44,871 nucleotides of DNA from an uncultured Prevotellaceae bacterium. Its GTDB lineage: Bacteria; Bacteroidota; Bacteroidia; Bacteroidales; Bacteroidaceae. Every line of letters starts with the position of its first letter. Positions within the stretch are counted from its first letter, which is position 1. The DNA lies in NCBI GenBank assembly GCA_900315745.1, contig ONAG01000021.1, positions 1 through 44,871 on the forward strand, written 5' to 3'. The translations under genes and the position numbers were made by a program. The notes beneath the pieces were generated by a model. It made no database searches and was not told where the DNA came from. It worked only from the letters and a program-made list of their open reading frames with translations. Positions 8,412 to 16,508 of the stretch are shown here, in pieces.

Positions 8412-9407
8412 ATGAAAGAAAAGGACAAAGACATCTCATTGACGCCAGAAGAACGCTTGGCTAATGCCAGGGCATACGCAACACAATGCATCAGAGACGA
8501 GGCAGAAGCCCTGCTACAGCTGACAAGCCAACTTGACGAGCACTTCGACAAAGCCGTGGAGATGATATATCATTGTCGCGGCAAGGTGATTGTGACCGGC
8601 GTGGGCAAGAGCGGCAACATTGGAGCGAAAATCGCAGCCACACTGTCAAGCACCGGCACCCCATCCTTTTTCATCAACCCTCTCGACGTATTTCATGGCG
8701 ACCTTGGGGTGATGACTCCTGACGACATCATACTCGCATTGAGCAATTCTGGACAGACCGACGAACTGCTTCGCTTCATACCAATGGTGCTTCACCATGG
8801 CATACCCATCATATCCATGACAAGCAATCCCGACTCGCTGCTTGCCAAATACTCCACAACCCACATATTAGTGAAAGTGGAAAAAGAGGCATGTCCCCTC
8901 AACCTCGCCCCCACAAGCAGCACCACTGCGGCACTTGCCATGGGCGACGCTTTGGCGGTAGCACTCATGGAAGCCAGAAATTTCAAGCCGACAGACTTCG
9001 CCCAATTCCACCCGGGCGGCGAATTGGGCAAGCGCCTGCTGACGACTGCCCGCGATGTGATGAAGCAAGACGAACTGCCTATCATCCCATCAGACATGCA
9101 CCTTGGCGAGGCCATCATACATGTAAGCAAGGGCAAGTTAGGTCTTGGCGTGTCGTTGAGCGACGGGAAAGTGGCAGGTCTGATAACCGACGGCGACATT
9201 CGCCGCGCAATGGAGAAATGGCAGTCACACTTCTTCGACAAAACCGTGAAAGACATCATGACCACTCGACCCAAATGCGTGTCACCCAACACGAAAGTGA
9301 CTGAAATACAAAGACTGATGAACAAATACAAGGTACACACAGTACTCGTGGTGGACGACGACAACAGGCTATTAGGCATAGTAGATCACTACAGGTGCAT
9401 GTTGTAA
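8412..9407 (+). CDS. kdsD: Arabinose-5-phosphate isomerase (KpsF/GutQ family)
   Basis: A 331-residue cytoplasmic aldose-ketose isomerase converting ribulose 5-phosphate to arabinose 5-phosphate, the substrate of the preceding kdsA product. Seen: a SIS domain (about 45-180) with VTGVGKSGNIGAKIAATLSS and ALSNSGQTDELL, then AQFHPGGELGKRLL typical of the KpsF family, and a C-terminal pair of CBS domains (about 210-331) with GLITDGDIRR. The ATG follows the kdsA stop without any spacer. KdsD rather than GutQ is chosen because of the kdsA neighbour. Confidence 0.94.
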   Translation: MKEKDKDISLTPEERLANARAYATQCIRDEAEALLQLTSQLDEHFDKAVEMIYHCRGKVIVTGVGKSGNIGAKIAATLSSTGTPSFFINPLDVFHGDLGVMTPDDIILALSNSGQTDELLRFIPMVLHHGIPIISMTSNPDSLLAKYSTTHILVKVEKEACPLNLAPTSSTTAALAMGDALAVALMEARNFKPTDFAQFHPGGELGKRLLTTARDVMKQDELPIIPSDMHLGEAIIHVSKGKLGLGVSLSDGKVAGLITDGDIRRAMEKWQSHFFDKTVKDIMTTRPKCVSPNTKVTEIQRLMNKYKVHTVLVVDDDNRLLGIVDHYRCML

Positions 9408-9470
9408 AGAGCAATACATTCTACCAAAACCAAACAACATAACATAGCACAAAGAAAGAAAAGAATCTAA

Positions 9471-10745
9471 ATGAAAGAAAAGAAAAGGATATTATTGTTG
9501 CTTGTTGCAACAATAGCCACGATGGGAGCATTGTCACAGACGAGTGATACTCTCATCATGAGGCAACTCCAAAGCGAGGGCGTGACATTCTCCAACGACA
9601 ACAGCGTGGTGCTGCTGCGCAATGGTCAAGAGAAGTTCGACGACCTCTTTACTGCCATCCGTCAGGCAAGGAGCAGCGTCCATCTGGAATACTTCAATTT
9701 CCGCAACGACTCTATAGCAGGTCTGCTCTTCGACTTGTTGGCTGAGAAGGCAAAAGAAGGCGTGGAGGTGCGTGCCCTTTTCGACGCTTTCGGCAACGAC
9801 TCCAACAACAGACCGCTCAAGAAGCATCACTTGGACTCCATCCGCGCACATGGCATACAAATATATGAATACGACCCCATCCGCTTTCCATGGGTCAACC
9901 ATGTCTTTACACGCGACCACCGCAAGATAGTGGTGATAGACGGAAAAATAGCATATACAGGCGGCATGAACGTGGCAGACTACTACATCAACGGCACCGA
10001 GGTGGTGGGAGAATGGCGCGACATGCACTGCCGCATAGAAGGCGAGGAGGTGAACACCTTGCAGCGCATCTTCCTGAAGATATGGAACAAGGTAAGCCAC
10101 GAGAACGTGAACGACGCTAAATATTTCAGGCTGACACCTAATGCAGGCGATTATTTCAAGGGCCTGAAACCCGACACCACATACACGGCACGCAAGAAGA
10201 CTGTTGGCATAATCAACAGGGAGCCGCGTATCAGCAACAAAATAATACGCAAATTCTACGTTGACGCCATCCGCGACGCCCGCGACAGCATCAAGCTCAT
10301 AAATCCATACCTCACACTCAACTACAAATTGAAGAAAGCATTGCGTGATGCCGTAAAGCGAGGCGTGAAAGTGGAGGTCATGGTGTCTGCCAAGAGCGAC
10401 ATTCCGCTCACACCCGACTGCGTGTTCTACAACGTCCACAGGCTTATGAAGCATGGGGTGGATGTATGGATTTACAAGCCAGGGTTCCATCACACCAAGG
10501 TAATCATGGTTGACGGGCGATTCTGCACTGTGGGGAGCGCAAACCTCAACTCACGTAGCTTGCGTTTCGACCTTGAAGACAATGCGGTAATAATAGACCC
10601 ATGCATAACCAAGCAACTAAGCGACATGTTCGACCGCGACAAGGCTGACAGTTTCTACCTCACTCCTGAGACATGGAACCAATTCCGCACCCGATGGCAA
10701 AAGACAGTAGGCTGGTTCGCACATCTGCTTAGTGCCTGGCTGTAA
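9471..10745 (+). CDS. Exported phospholipase D / cardiolipin synthase-like protein
   Basis: A 424-residue member of the phospholipase D superfamily that probably transfers phosphatidyl groups to make cardiolipin or a related lipid. Two HKD motifs are present: DHRKIVVIDGKIAYTGG near residue 150 and HHTKVIMVDGRFCTVGSANL near 340, each followed by the usual N/S-rich segment. Bacterial cardiolipin synthases usually start with two membrane helices; here there is instead a signal-peptide-like N-terminus (MKEKKRILLLLVATIATMGA, then SQT). The catalytic part may therefore face the periplasm, either free or held by an uncleaved anchor. It is the last gene of the mscS-kdsA-kdsD cluster, 63 bp downstream of kdsD, and ends before a bidirectional terminator. 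Phospholipase activity is an alternative. Confidence 0.85.
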   Translation: MKEKKRILLLLVATIATMGALSQTSDTLIMRQLQSEGVTFSNDNSVVLLRNGQEKFDDLFTAIRQARSSVHLEYFNFRNDSIAGLLFDLLAEKAKEGVEVRALFDAFGNDSNNRPLKKHHLDSIRAHGIQIYEYDPIRFPWVNHVFTRDHRKIVVIDGKIAYTGGMNVADYYINGTEVVGEWRDMHCRIEGEEVNTLQRIFLKIWNKVSHENVNDAKYFRLTPNAGDYFKGLKPDTTYTARKKTVGIINREPRISNKIIRKFYVDAIRDARDSIKLINPYLTLNYKLKKALRDAVKRGVKVEVMVSAKSDIPLTPDCVFYNVHRLMKHGVDVWIYKPGFHHTKVIMVDGRFCTVGSANLNSRSLRFDLEDNAVIIDPCITKQLSDMFDRDKADSFYLTPETWNQFRTRWQKTVGWFAHLLSAWL

Positions 10746-10794
10746 GAATGCTGACAGGAACAGCCCATATGGGATTAAGTGAATCGGAAGCCAA

Positions 10795-10828
10795 AAAAAG
10801 GAGCATGCCCTACGACATGCTCCTTTTT
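10795..10828. terminator. Bidirectional terminator between convergent units
   Basis: AAAAAGGAGCATG (10795-10807) and CATGCTCCTTTTT (10816-10828) form a perfect 13-bp stem with an 8-base loop, with A and T tracts on the two sides. It can end both the plus-strand phospholipase D transcript and the minus-strand operon that finishes with the 47-residue gene. Confidence 0.85.
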
Positions 10829-10865
10829 CTATGTTCATGGATGAAGAATCATCCTCAAGATGCTT

Positions 10866-11009
10866 TTAGAAGACGGGGTCTTTCTCATCTTTGTCGAAAA
10901 GCGTCTCATTAGACAGTTGTCCTTCACCTACAGACGAATGAAGTTCCAAAGCAAAAGGTCCAAATTCCGACCTGCGCCATTTCGTTTCTGGCTTGTTGTA
11001 CTTTTTCAT
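10866..11009 (-). CDS. 47-residue peptide of the Prevotella MKKYxxPE type
   Basis: A short frame with ATG at 11009 and TAA at 10868-10866. It begins MKKYNKPETKW, has a hydrophobic patch (FGPFALEL), then an acidic tail with GQLSNETLFDKDEKDP. It starts 19 bases after the stop of the preceding secreted-protein gene and lies just before a strong terminator, so it looks like the last gene of that operon. From memory, Prevotella genomes carry many small proteins beginning MKKY.xP and ending with LSN...FD-type acidic tails; their role is unknown to me. There is no signal peptide, and the hydrophobic patch is too short for a membrane helix. Codon structure is intact, but without a conservation test the call is moderate. 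Confidence 0.6.
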   Translation of the reverse strand: MKKYNKPETKWRRSEFGPFALELHSSVGEGQLSNETLFDKDEKDPVF

Positions 11010-11028
11010 ACTTTCCCTGTGTAAAAGA

Positions 11029-14000
11029 TTATTTTTTCAAGACCTTCTTTCCATTGACGATGACAACACCCTTGTAAGAGTTGTTGACACGTTGTCCGGA
11101 AAGGTTGTAGATGGCACCATCAGCCTTCTGGCTGTATGTACGTACGTAGTTGATGCCTGTAGCGTTGTCGAAGCCATAGAAGTTGACGCCATTGGACAAC
11201 TTCACTGGTACTGCCAAATAAGCCTTGTGAGCCTTATTCTCAAACACGCCACCACCATCAACACCAAAGTAGAAGCCTGCCACGTCATTCTTGACCGACA
11301 GCATGTAATACTTGCATTCCTGTTCTGGATCAGCCACTATCGTTTCATCCTCATCGGTGCCGCGTAGCATGTTGTCAACACCTGGAACTTCCTCGGAAGT
11401 AGCCTCGAAGGTATAAGAGCCTTCAGCACCCTCCAAGAGAACGCCACATCCGGCAGGAATCACGCCATCGAGCGGAACGAGAGAAATGGATTTGCCTTCC
11501 ACTCCACTCACGATATATGCAGTCACACCCTCTGGAATGATGTATGCGCTGTTGGAATAGTAGAAGGTGGAATAGCCATATTGAGAAATAGCGATATCCA
11601 CAGAAGGCATCTTGGTGAGGACGAAGTTCTTCGTATGGCTCTGTTCGGTGAAGTTCAACTCTTCTGTATCCACAAGAGTCTCATAGCCAGAAGCTGTCAC
11701 GGTGGTGGTGTATGTGAGCCTGTCCTGCACGACATTGACGGTGTAAGCACCGGCCTCGTCGGTTGTGGCGAAATACTCTATGTCGTTCTCATTATTGCGG
11801 ATGGTCACGGTGGCACCAGCCACAGGAGTTCCATCTTCCTCGGTCACCACACCCGTGAACATCTTGGCCTCCACGGCGAGAGCGAAATAGCCCACAGGAC
11901 TGTTAGTGGAACTCCAGGAAGAAGGATTAGCGCCATGGGCATAGAACGACTGGCCGGGATAGTTCTTGTCAACCTCGAAATTGATGTTGAGCCACTGTCC
12001 GTGGCCGTCTATGTTGGTGTAGAAGCGGATGTCGGACTCACCGTCATAGACGATGGGAGCAGCCGAGAGGTCGATGGTGAACTCCACGACCTCGCTGGTG
12101 CTGAAGTCGAATGCTTGCTCAGAATAGATGGTGACATGGGTCATGTTGTCCTTGTCGGGATTTCCAACAACGAACGTGCCAGCCTCTTGCATGCCCACCC
12201 AGGCCTCTGCTGTGAGCGAGTTGATGGTCTTGTTGCTTGAGGGCGTGCCCCTGAAGGAGATGGCAGTGATGACTTTCCCTTCATCGATGCCGAAAGCCTT
12301 CAGCTGGTCCTTGGTGTAATAGAAGTCGCTCATGGAGCCGTTGCTGTCATCCATCCAAGGAGAGTGGAATGGCACGTATGTGCTCGTACCGTTGGCCTCA
12401 CCCACGGCGACGTCGTTCTCCAGCTTCTCCTCGGCGAAATTAACAATCACCTCATCGGTAATCAATACGGCGTCACCGCTCTTCACCTCAATATATACGG
12501 CCTTTTCCCCTACAACGTGAGGCTTGAAGGTAAAGGTCAACTTGGTATAGTTTTGCTCATCACCATTGTTGTAATTGCCAGAGATGTAAGCCACGGGAAG
12601 GTCAACATCATTGGATGTGGCCACAGCCTCACCATCCACATAGAGTGTGGCAGAGTATGTTCCAGCTGTTTCAACATTGGGTCCGACGTTTCCGATGGAA
12701 GCTGTAGCGGTATAATCTTGGTTTTGCTTGCCTTTGGTTGGAATATTGCTTGCCACAAGCAGCAAATCATGCTCAGGAGCAGTGGCATAGACAAGACCGT
12801 AGATATTGTCAATCTTGGCATTTGTCAACTTAAATCCGATGTAGTAGTCTCCAGCATCTGGAATGCTGGCGGAGTATGTCGTCCAGTTGTAACTGGATGC
12901 TATGCTGCTGACGGTCTGTATGGTGGTCCAGTTCTGCCGGTCTGTAGAAATCATCACCTCCACCTTGGAAGAGGAATTACCGACGGCTTCTGCATCGAAA
13001 GTGAGGCTCTCGCCATCAGTAGCTGTCATCAGAGGGGTGATGTAAAGTGGATTAGGGGTAGAAGATTGCAGGTAGTAATTCTTACTGACACCGGAACCTT
13101 CGGAAGAGATATATACATTGAAACGCACCGATCCTGCTGGATAATCAGAGTTGCCTGCACCATCATCAAATGTAATCATGTTCTTTGATGGGTCGAGCAC
13201 AGTTCCTGTGATGGCCTTGGTGTAAACGACATCTGCACCATTCTTGTCCACATAGACAATCTCCACATTTCCAGAGAAAATGCCCGTTGTGGTGACGGGA
13301 AGTGTAATGGTGATGGATTGACTGGCTTTGGAATTGAGAGTAAAGTTGCCCTCGTTATCCACTGAAAATCCTTCAGGCACGGTAATGGACTTGATTTGCA
13401 AAGGAGCAGTACCATCATTATATATCTCATAACTCTTGGATGTTTCCTCGGTCACTTTTCCAAAAGCGATGTCTCCATAGAAACTGGATGTGCTGGTTGA
13501 ACCTTCCTCACGGAATACGAACTTGGGTTCATAGGCTTTGTATTGCGACTGTGCGCGTTGTACCATGCTGCCGGAGATGTTCTCCTTCAAGTCCATATTG
13601 ATATAGGTATAACTGTTGGGCCATGTACTTGTAGGCAACTCCACAGCCACATCAAATTCATTGGATGTCTCGCCAACTGCCAAGTCTTGTGGAATGTCAA
13701 CGGTAGTGTACACCTCTTTTGATTTTCTGTTGAAAATGGAAATGCTATAGTTCTCATCTCCCACTTCAAGAGGGGCCTCGCCCGTGTTTTTCACAGTAAC
13801 GGTGTATTTGACGAGCACATTTGAATTCGCTTGTTGTTCCCAATAGATGGTACCTGTTGTGGCAGAAGGAACAGCAGAAGCGATGGTGAGTTTTTTCTCC
13901 TTCTCCAATTCGGCTGAAGTGGCGCTGAAGTTGTCCGCATATACGTTCTGCAGGCGGATGCCGATGCGCTTGGCAGTGTTCACACTGATTGTTACAGTGT

Positions 14001-14484
14001 CCCATCCTTCCACATCCGACTCTTTGAAATTTTCAACAGTGTATCGTTTGATGACATCACCAATCTGTGTTCCAGAACTATTCGTTTCATAGAATTCCAC
14101 AAATGTAGGATAAGTAGAGTTGGGTAATCCACCAGATTTGACATACATCTTCACCTCACCGTTGACAACAGGTGTCACAAGAATGTCTTTTACGACTTCA
14201 CCTCCATAGTTGTCACCTGCATATTGTTTGTATGCCAACAAGGCCCCACTGCCGTCTACACCTCCAGATGTAGAGTAAGTATAGCTCATGTAATAAGGCC
14301 CATAGCCATCATAGTCGCTGTTTGGTACGATATGCTTCCAATTGTAAGCAACGGTGAAATAGTGATCGGCCGTACTAAATGAAGTATTGAAATCCACCTC
14401 ATACGGCGACACCGTCTCTGCTGCAGCCTTGCCCCATCCTGTGACAGCCAGCAGCATCAATAAGAATAGTTTTGTTTTTTTCAT
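11029..14484 (-). CDS. Secreted multidomain surface protein with T9SS-like tail
   Basis: A 1151-residue exported protein. Seen: a signal peptide (about 1-22, ending KAAAE); a jelly-roll module (about 25-200); a CARDB-like segment with VTVKNTGEAPLEVGDENY; a choice-of-anchor D-like module around 335-430 (SYEIYNDGTAPLQIKSITVP); a second jelly-roll (about 450-590); and a second CARDB-like part. A carboxypeptidase-regulatory-like fold follows near 878 (TEEDGTPVAGATVTIRN). The C-terminus carries IYNLSGQRV...KGVVIVNGKKVLKK, a short Prevotella-type sorting tail. It probably acts on the cell surface or is released; no catalytic motif was found, so binding or adhesion is the inference. A consensus promoter lies directly upstream, although it also follows the 644-residue gene by only 89 bp. 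Confidence 0.8.
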   Translation of the reverse strand: MKKTKLFLLMLLAVTGWGKAAAETVSPYEVDFNTSFSTADHYFTVAYNWKHIVPNSDYDGYGPYYMSYTYSTSGGVDGSGALLAYKQYAGDNYGGEVVKDILVTPVVNGEVKMYVKSGGLPNSTYPTFVEFYETNSSGTQIGDVIKRYTVENFKESDVEGWDTVTISVNTAKRIGIRLQNVYADNFSATSAELEKEKKLTIASAVPSATTGTIYWEQQANSNVLVKYTVTVKNTGEAPLEVGDENYSISIFNRKSKEVYTTVDIPQDLAVGETSNEFDVAVELPTSTWPNSYTYINMDLKENISGSMVQRAQSQYKAYEPKFVFREEGSTSTSSFYGDIAFGKVTEETSKSYEIYNDGTAPLQIKSITVPEGFSVDNEGNFTLNSKASQSITITLPVTTTGIFSGNVEIVYVDKNGADVVYTKAITGTVLDPSKNMITFDDGAGNSDYPAGSVRFNVYISSEGSGVSKNYYLQSSTPNPLYITPLMTATDGESLTFDAEAVGNSSSKVEVMISTDRQNWTTIQTVSSIASSYNWTTYSASIPDAGDYYIGFKLTNAKIDNIYGLVYATAPEHDLLLVASNIPTKGKQNQDYTATASIGNVGPNVETAGTYSATLYVDGEAVATSNDVDLPVAYISGNYNNGDEQNYTKLTFTFKPHVVGEKAVYIEVKSGDAVLITDEVIVNFAEEKLENDVAVGEANGTSTYVPFHSPWMDDSNGSMSDFYYTKDQLKAFGIDEGKVITAISFRGTPSSNKTINSLTAEAWVGMQEAGTFVVGNPDKDNMTHVTIYSEQAFDFSTSEVVEFTIDLSAAPIVYDGESDIRFYTNIDGHGQWLNINFEVDKNYPGQSFYAHGANPSSWSSTNSPVGYFALAVEAKMFTGVVTEEDGTPVAGATVTIRNNENDIEYFATTDEAGAYTVNVVQDRLTYTTTVTASGYETLVDTEELNFTEQSHTKNFVLTKMPSVDIAISQYGYSTFYYSNSAYIIPEGVTAYIVSGVEGKSISLVPLDGVIPAGCGVLLEGAEGSYTFEATSEEVPGVDNMLRGTDEDETIVADPEQECKYYMLSVKNDVAGFYFGVDGGGVFENKAHKAYLAVPVKLSNGVNFYGFDNATGINYVRTYSQKADGAIYNLSGQRVNNSYKGVVIVNGKKVLKK

Positions 14485-14518
14485 AAGCTAAATTATTATT
14501 AAAACATATAGAATTGTG

Positions 14519-14549
14519 CAAAAATACAAAAAAACCTCAATTTGTCAAA
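14519..14549 (-). promoter_or_regulatory. Consensus Bacteroidota promoter for the 1151-residue gene
   Basis: On the minus strand TTTG (14549-14546), a 19-bp spacer and TATTTTTG (14526-14519) match the TTTG-N19-TAnnTTTG consensus exactly. The start codon is 35 bp downstream at 14484. The gene therefore has its own promoter. Confidence 0.7.
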
Positions 14550-14573
14550 CAAACATGCCTTTTTTCCTAAGAT

Positions 14574-16508
14574 TCATCTCACCACGACTTTTTTTGTTGC
14601 AGAACCTTGCCGTACCAAATAAATGCCGGGGTGCATTCCGTTGGATGCCACTCGCCTGCCATCCAAGGTGAACCATTCTGCATTCACATCATCTCCATTG
14701 TCGTTTACAGTCTTGATGCCCGACAATTCAGAAAGCCTAACACTGCAGCAGTTGGTCACATCCATCTGCATCACGTTGTCATCGGTCACTTCGTCAGCAG
14801 CCCTTGTGAGTATTCCCACAAGCGTCATGTTCTCAACATTCCAATTTGGGTCTATTGTAGTTGAGAAATGAGCCTCGAATTGATTTCCCGACCCATACAT
14901 GCTCACCTGGTTGCCAAGTGGTGAAGTGACATATTTCCTTAGTACGTGCTTGTGCATGTAGTTCTGCTGAGTTGACGTCCTGCCTGTAACGGCATTGACG
15001 ACCACCTGCTTGGATGGCACATTGTCCTCGGTGAGCATCAGGGTTACGGCAGGTATCCCCATTATGTCCAACCCACCTTCCACCAAATTGCCTCTCACTT
15101 CTATGTCGAGTTGTCGTGTTTCCGCATTATATGACGGTGTCAGCTCTATAGTTGAGAAGGCTGGTTGCGCCAAGTCTTGTGACACAAGGTCTTTGATTAT
15201 TCCGGGCACTATCGACGAATACAGTTCGACATAGTAATTCAAATCATAAGCTATGTGCTCCTCCCCTGGGAAATAAGAACGGTTGATGGTGAACGATGGC
15301 ACGGTGTAAGCATAAAGATCATGCAGGTAATTGGCGTCGTCGATGGCGAGCGGAGAAGCCTTGTCATAGACATTCACCAATATCATCGTTTCGTTGTCTT
15401 TGGCTGCCTGGTCGAACAATGGGTTGACAAGAGATGCCATGTTTTCATTCTGGCTATTGTATTGCTCCACATAGTTTTGCTGTCTCTTGACGAATTTGTC
15501 ATAGACATAGAACACAGTAGATAGAACGTCTTTATTTCCTGTTGGCTCTATTGCCTGTTCCGGCAACAACTTCACCGACATCACATGCTTGCCCACAGAA
15601 ATGTTGAAAGGCAGCAACACCTGCGGCTGCTTTTGGGAATTGCCTTGTTCACGGATGACCTCTTGATAGTCGAAAGTGACAGGCTCCAAATCGTCTATCT
15701 GGCATACGATTTTGAAAGAATTGACATCAGTTCTTCCTACATTGCCAACCACGACATACATCTCAACATTTTCCCCGGCTTTCTTGTATCTGAACCCAGT
15801 GTCGAGATATTGCAACTCCAGTGCCTTCTCCGGCATGTTGCTAACATCAACAATGAGTTGCACACACAAGGCTCCAAGACTGCTTATGCGATACCATGCC
15901 AAACCATTCCCATAATCGTTGTATATGAGGAAGTCGTTGCCCTTCGACTCACCGACCGTACAAATGCCACCCTGTGCAGCTTCCACCATGGCAGCTGTCT
16001 CATTATATTCATACCCAACGAGAATGGACTGTCCCTCAACGATTTCCCATGAGGTGTCACCATTGAAGAAGACGTTGTTCCATCCTTCATAAACACGTTG
16101 GCTCTTTTCAATGCCATCGTTGGCGGCATTTCCATTTGGGAGTAGCGGATAGAGGAAAACATTTGTCTTGCCCAATGATTGTGCGGCAGCCAATCTCACT
16201 CCAACCACCTTGCATCCCACAAAAGGTTCGAGCATCTCTGCGGTGATTTCCGCAGCCACAGGATAAGTGCCTGCAGCTCCCACATAAGCCCCTTTAAAGG
16301 TGATGCTGTCAGGATTGTTGTCGGTGATATATCCCACCGCCCTTTGTATGGAAGACAGACCTTCCACCTTTTGTGGCTTTGCTTCCGAAATGAATGATTG
16401 CTTGGATGACACATTCAACTTTACCGGCACGGAAGTGTCGACAGTTATTTGTTGAGCCTGTGCAGCCATCACGAAGACTGCAAACAGCATGATAGAAATC
16501 TTTCTCAT
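14574..16508 (-). CDS. Secreted Omp28-like protein with T9SS-like tail
   Basis: A 644-residue exported protein with a signal peptide (MRKISIMLFAVFVMAAQAQ). The first half resembles a jelly-roll module followed by a CARDB-type segment (LDTGFRYKKAGENVEMYVVV). The middle (about 340-600) resembles the Omp28-related family, with LVNVYDKASPLAIDDANY and a VPSFTINRSYF strand, but lacks the Cys-x-x-Cys usually seen in the thioredoxin-like part. The tail WFTLDGRRVASNGMHPGIYL followed by a basic end is a sorting-type C-terminus. Its ATG overlaps the stop of the upstream 829-residue gene (ATGA), so the two are translationally coupled and probably work together. No enzymatic function is supported. Confidence 0.78.
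   Translation of the reverse strand: MRKISIMLFAVFVMAAQAQQITVDTSVPVKLNVSSKQSFISEAKPQKVEGLSSIQRAVGYITDNNPDSITFKGAYVGAAGTYPVAAEITAEMLEPFVGCKVVGVRLAAAQSLGKTNVFLYPLLPNGNAANDGIEKSQRVYEGWNNVFFNGDTSWEIVEGQSILVGYEYNETAAMVEAAQGGICTVGESKGNDFLIYNDYGNGLAWYRISSLGALCVQLIVDVSNMPEKALELQYLDTGFRYKKAGENVEMYVVVGNVGRTDVNSFKIVCQIDDLEPVTFDYQEVIREQGNSQKQPQVLLPFNISVGKHVMSVKLLPEQAIEPTGNKDVLSTVFYVYDKFVKRQQNYVEQYNSQNENMASLVNPLFDQAAKDNETMILVNVYDKASPLAIDDANYLHDLYAYTVPSFTINRSYFPGEEHIAYDLNYYVELYSSIVPGIIKDLVSQDLAQPAFSTIELTPSYNAETRQLDIEVRGNLVEGGLDIMGIPAVTLMLTEDNVPSKQVVVNAVTGRTSTQQNYMHKHVLRKYVTSPLGNQVSMYGSGNQFEAHFSTTIDPNWNVENMTLVGILTRAADEVTDDNVMQMDVTNCCSVRLSELSGIKTVNDNGDDVNAEWFTLDGRRVASNGMHPGIYLVRQGSATKKVVVR

Noticed and set aside
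9534-10493. Open frame of 319 codons antisense to the phospholipase D gene
   Set aside because: The plus strand encodes two HKD motifs in frame; the antisense product has no domain and no start signal.
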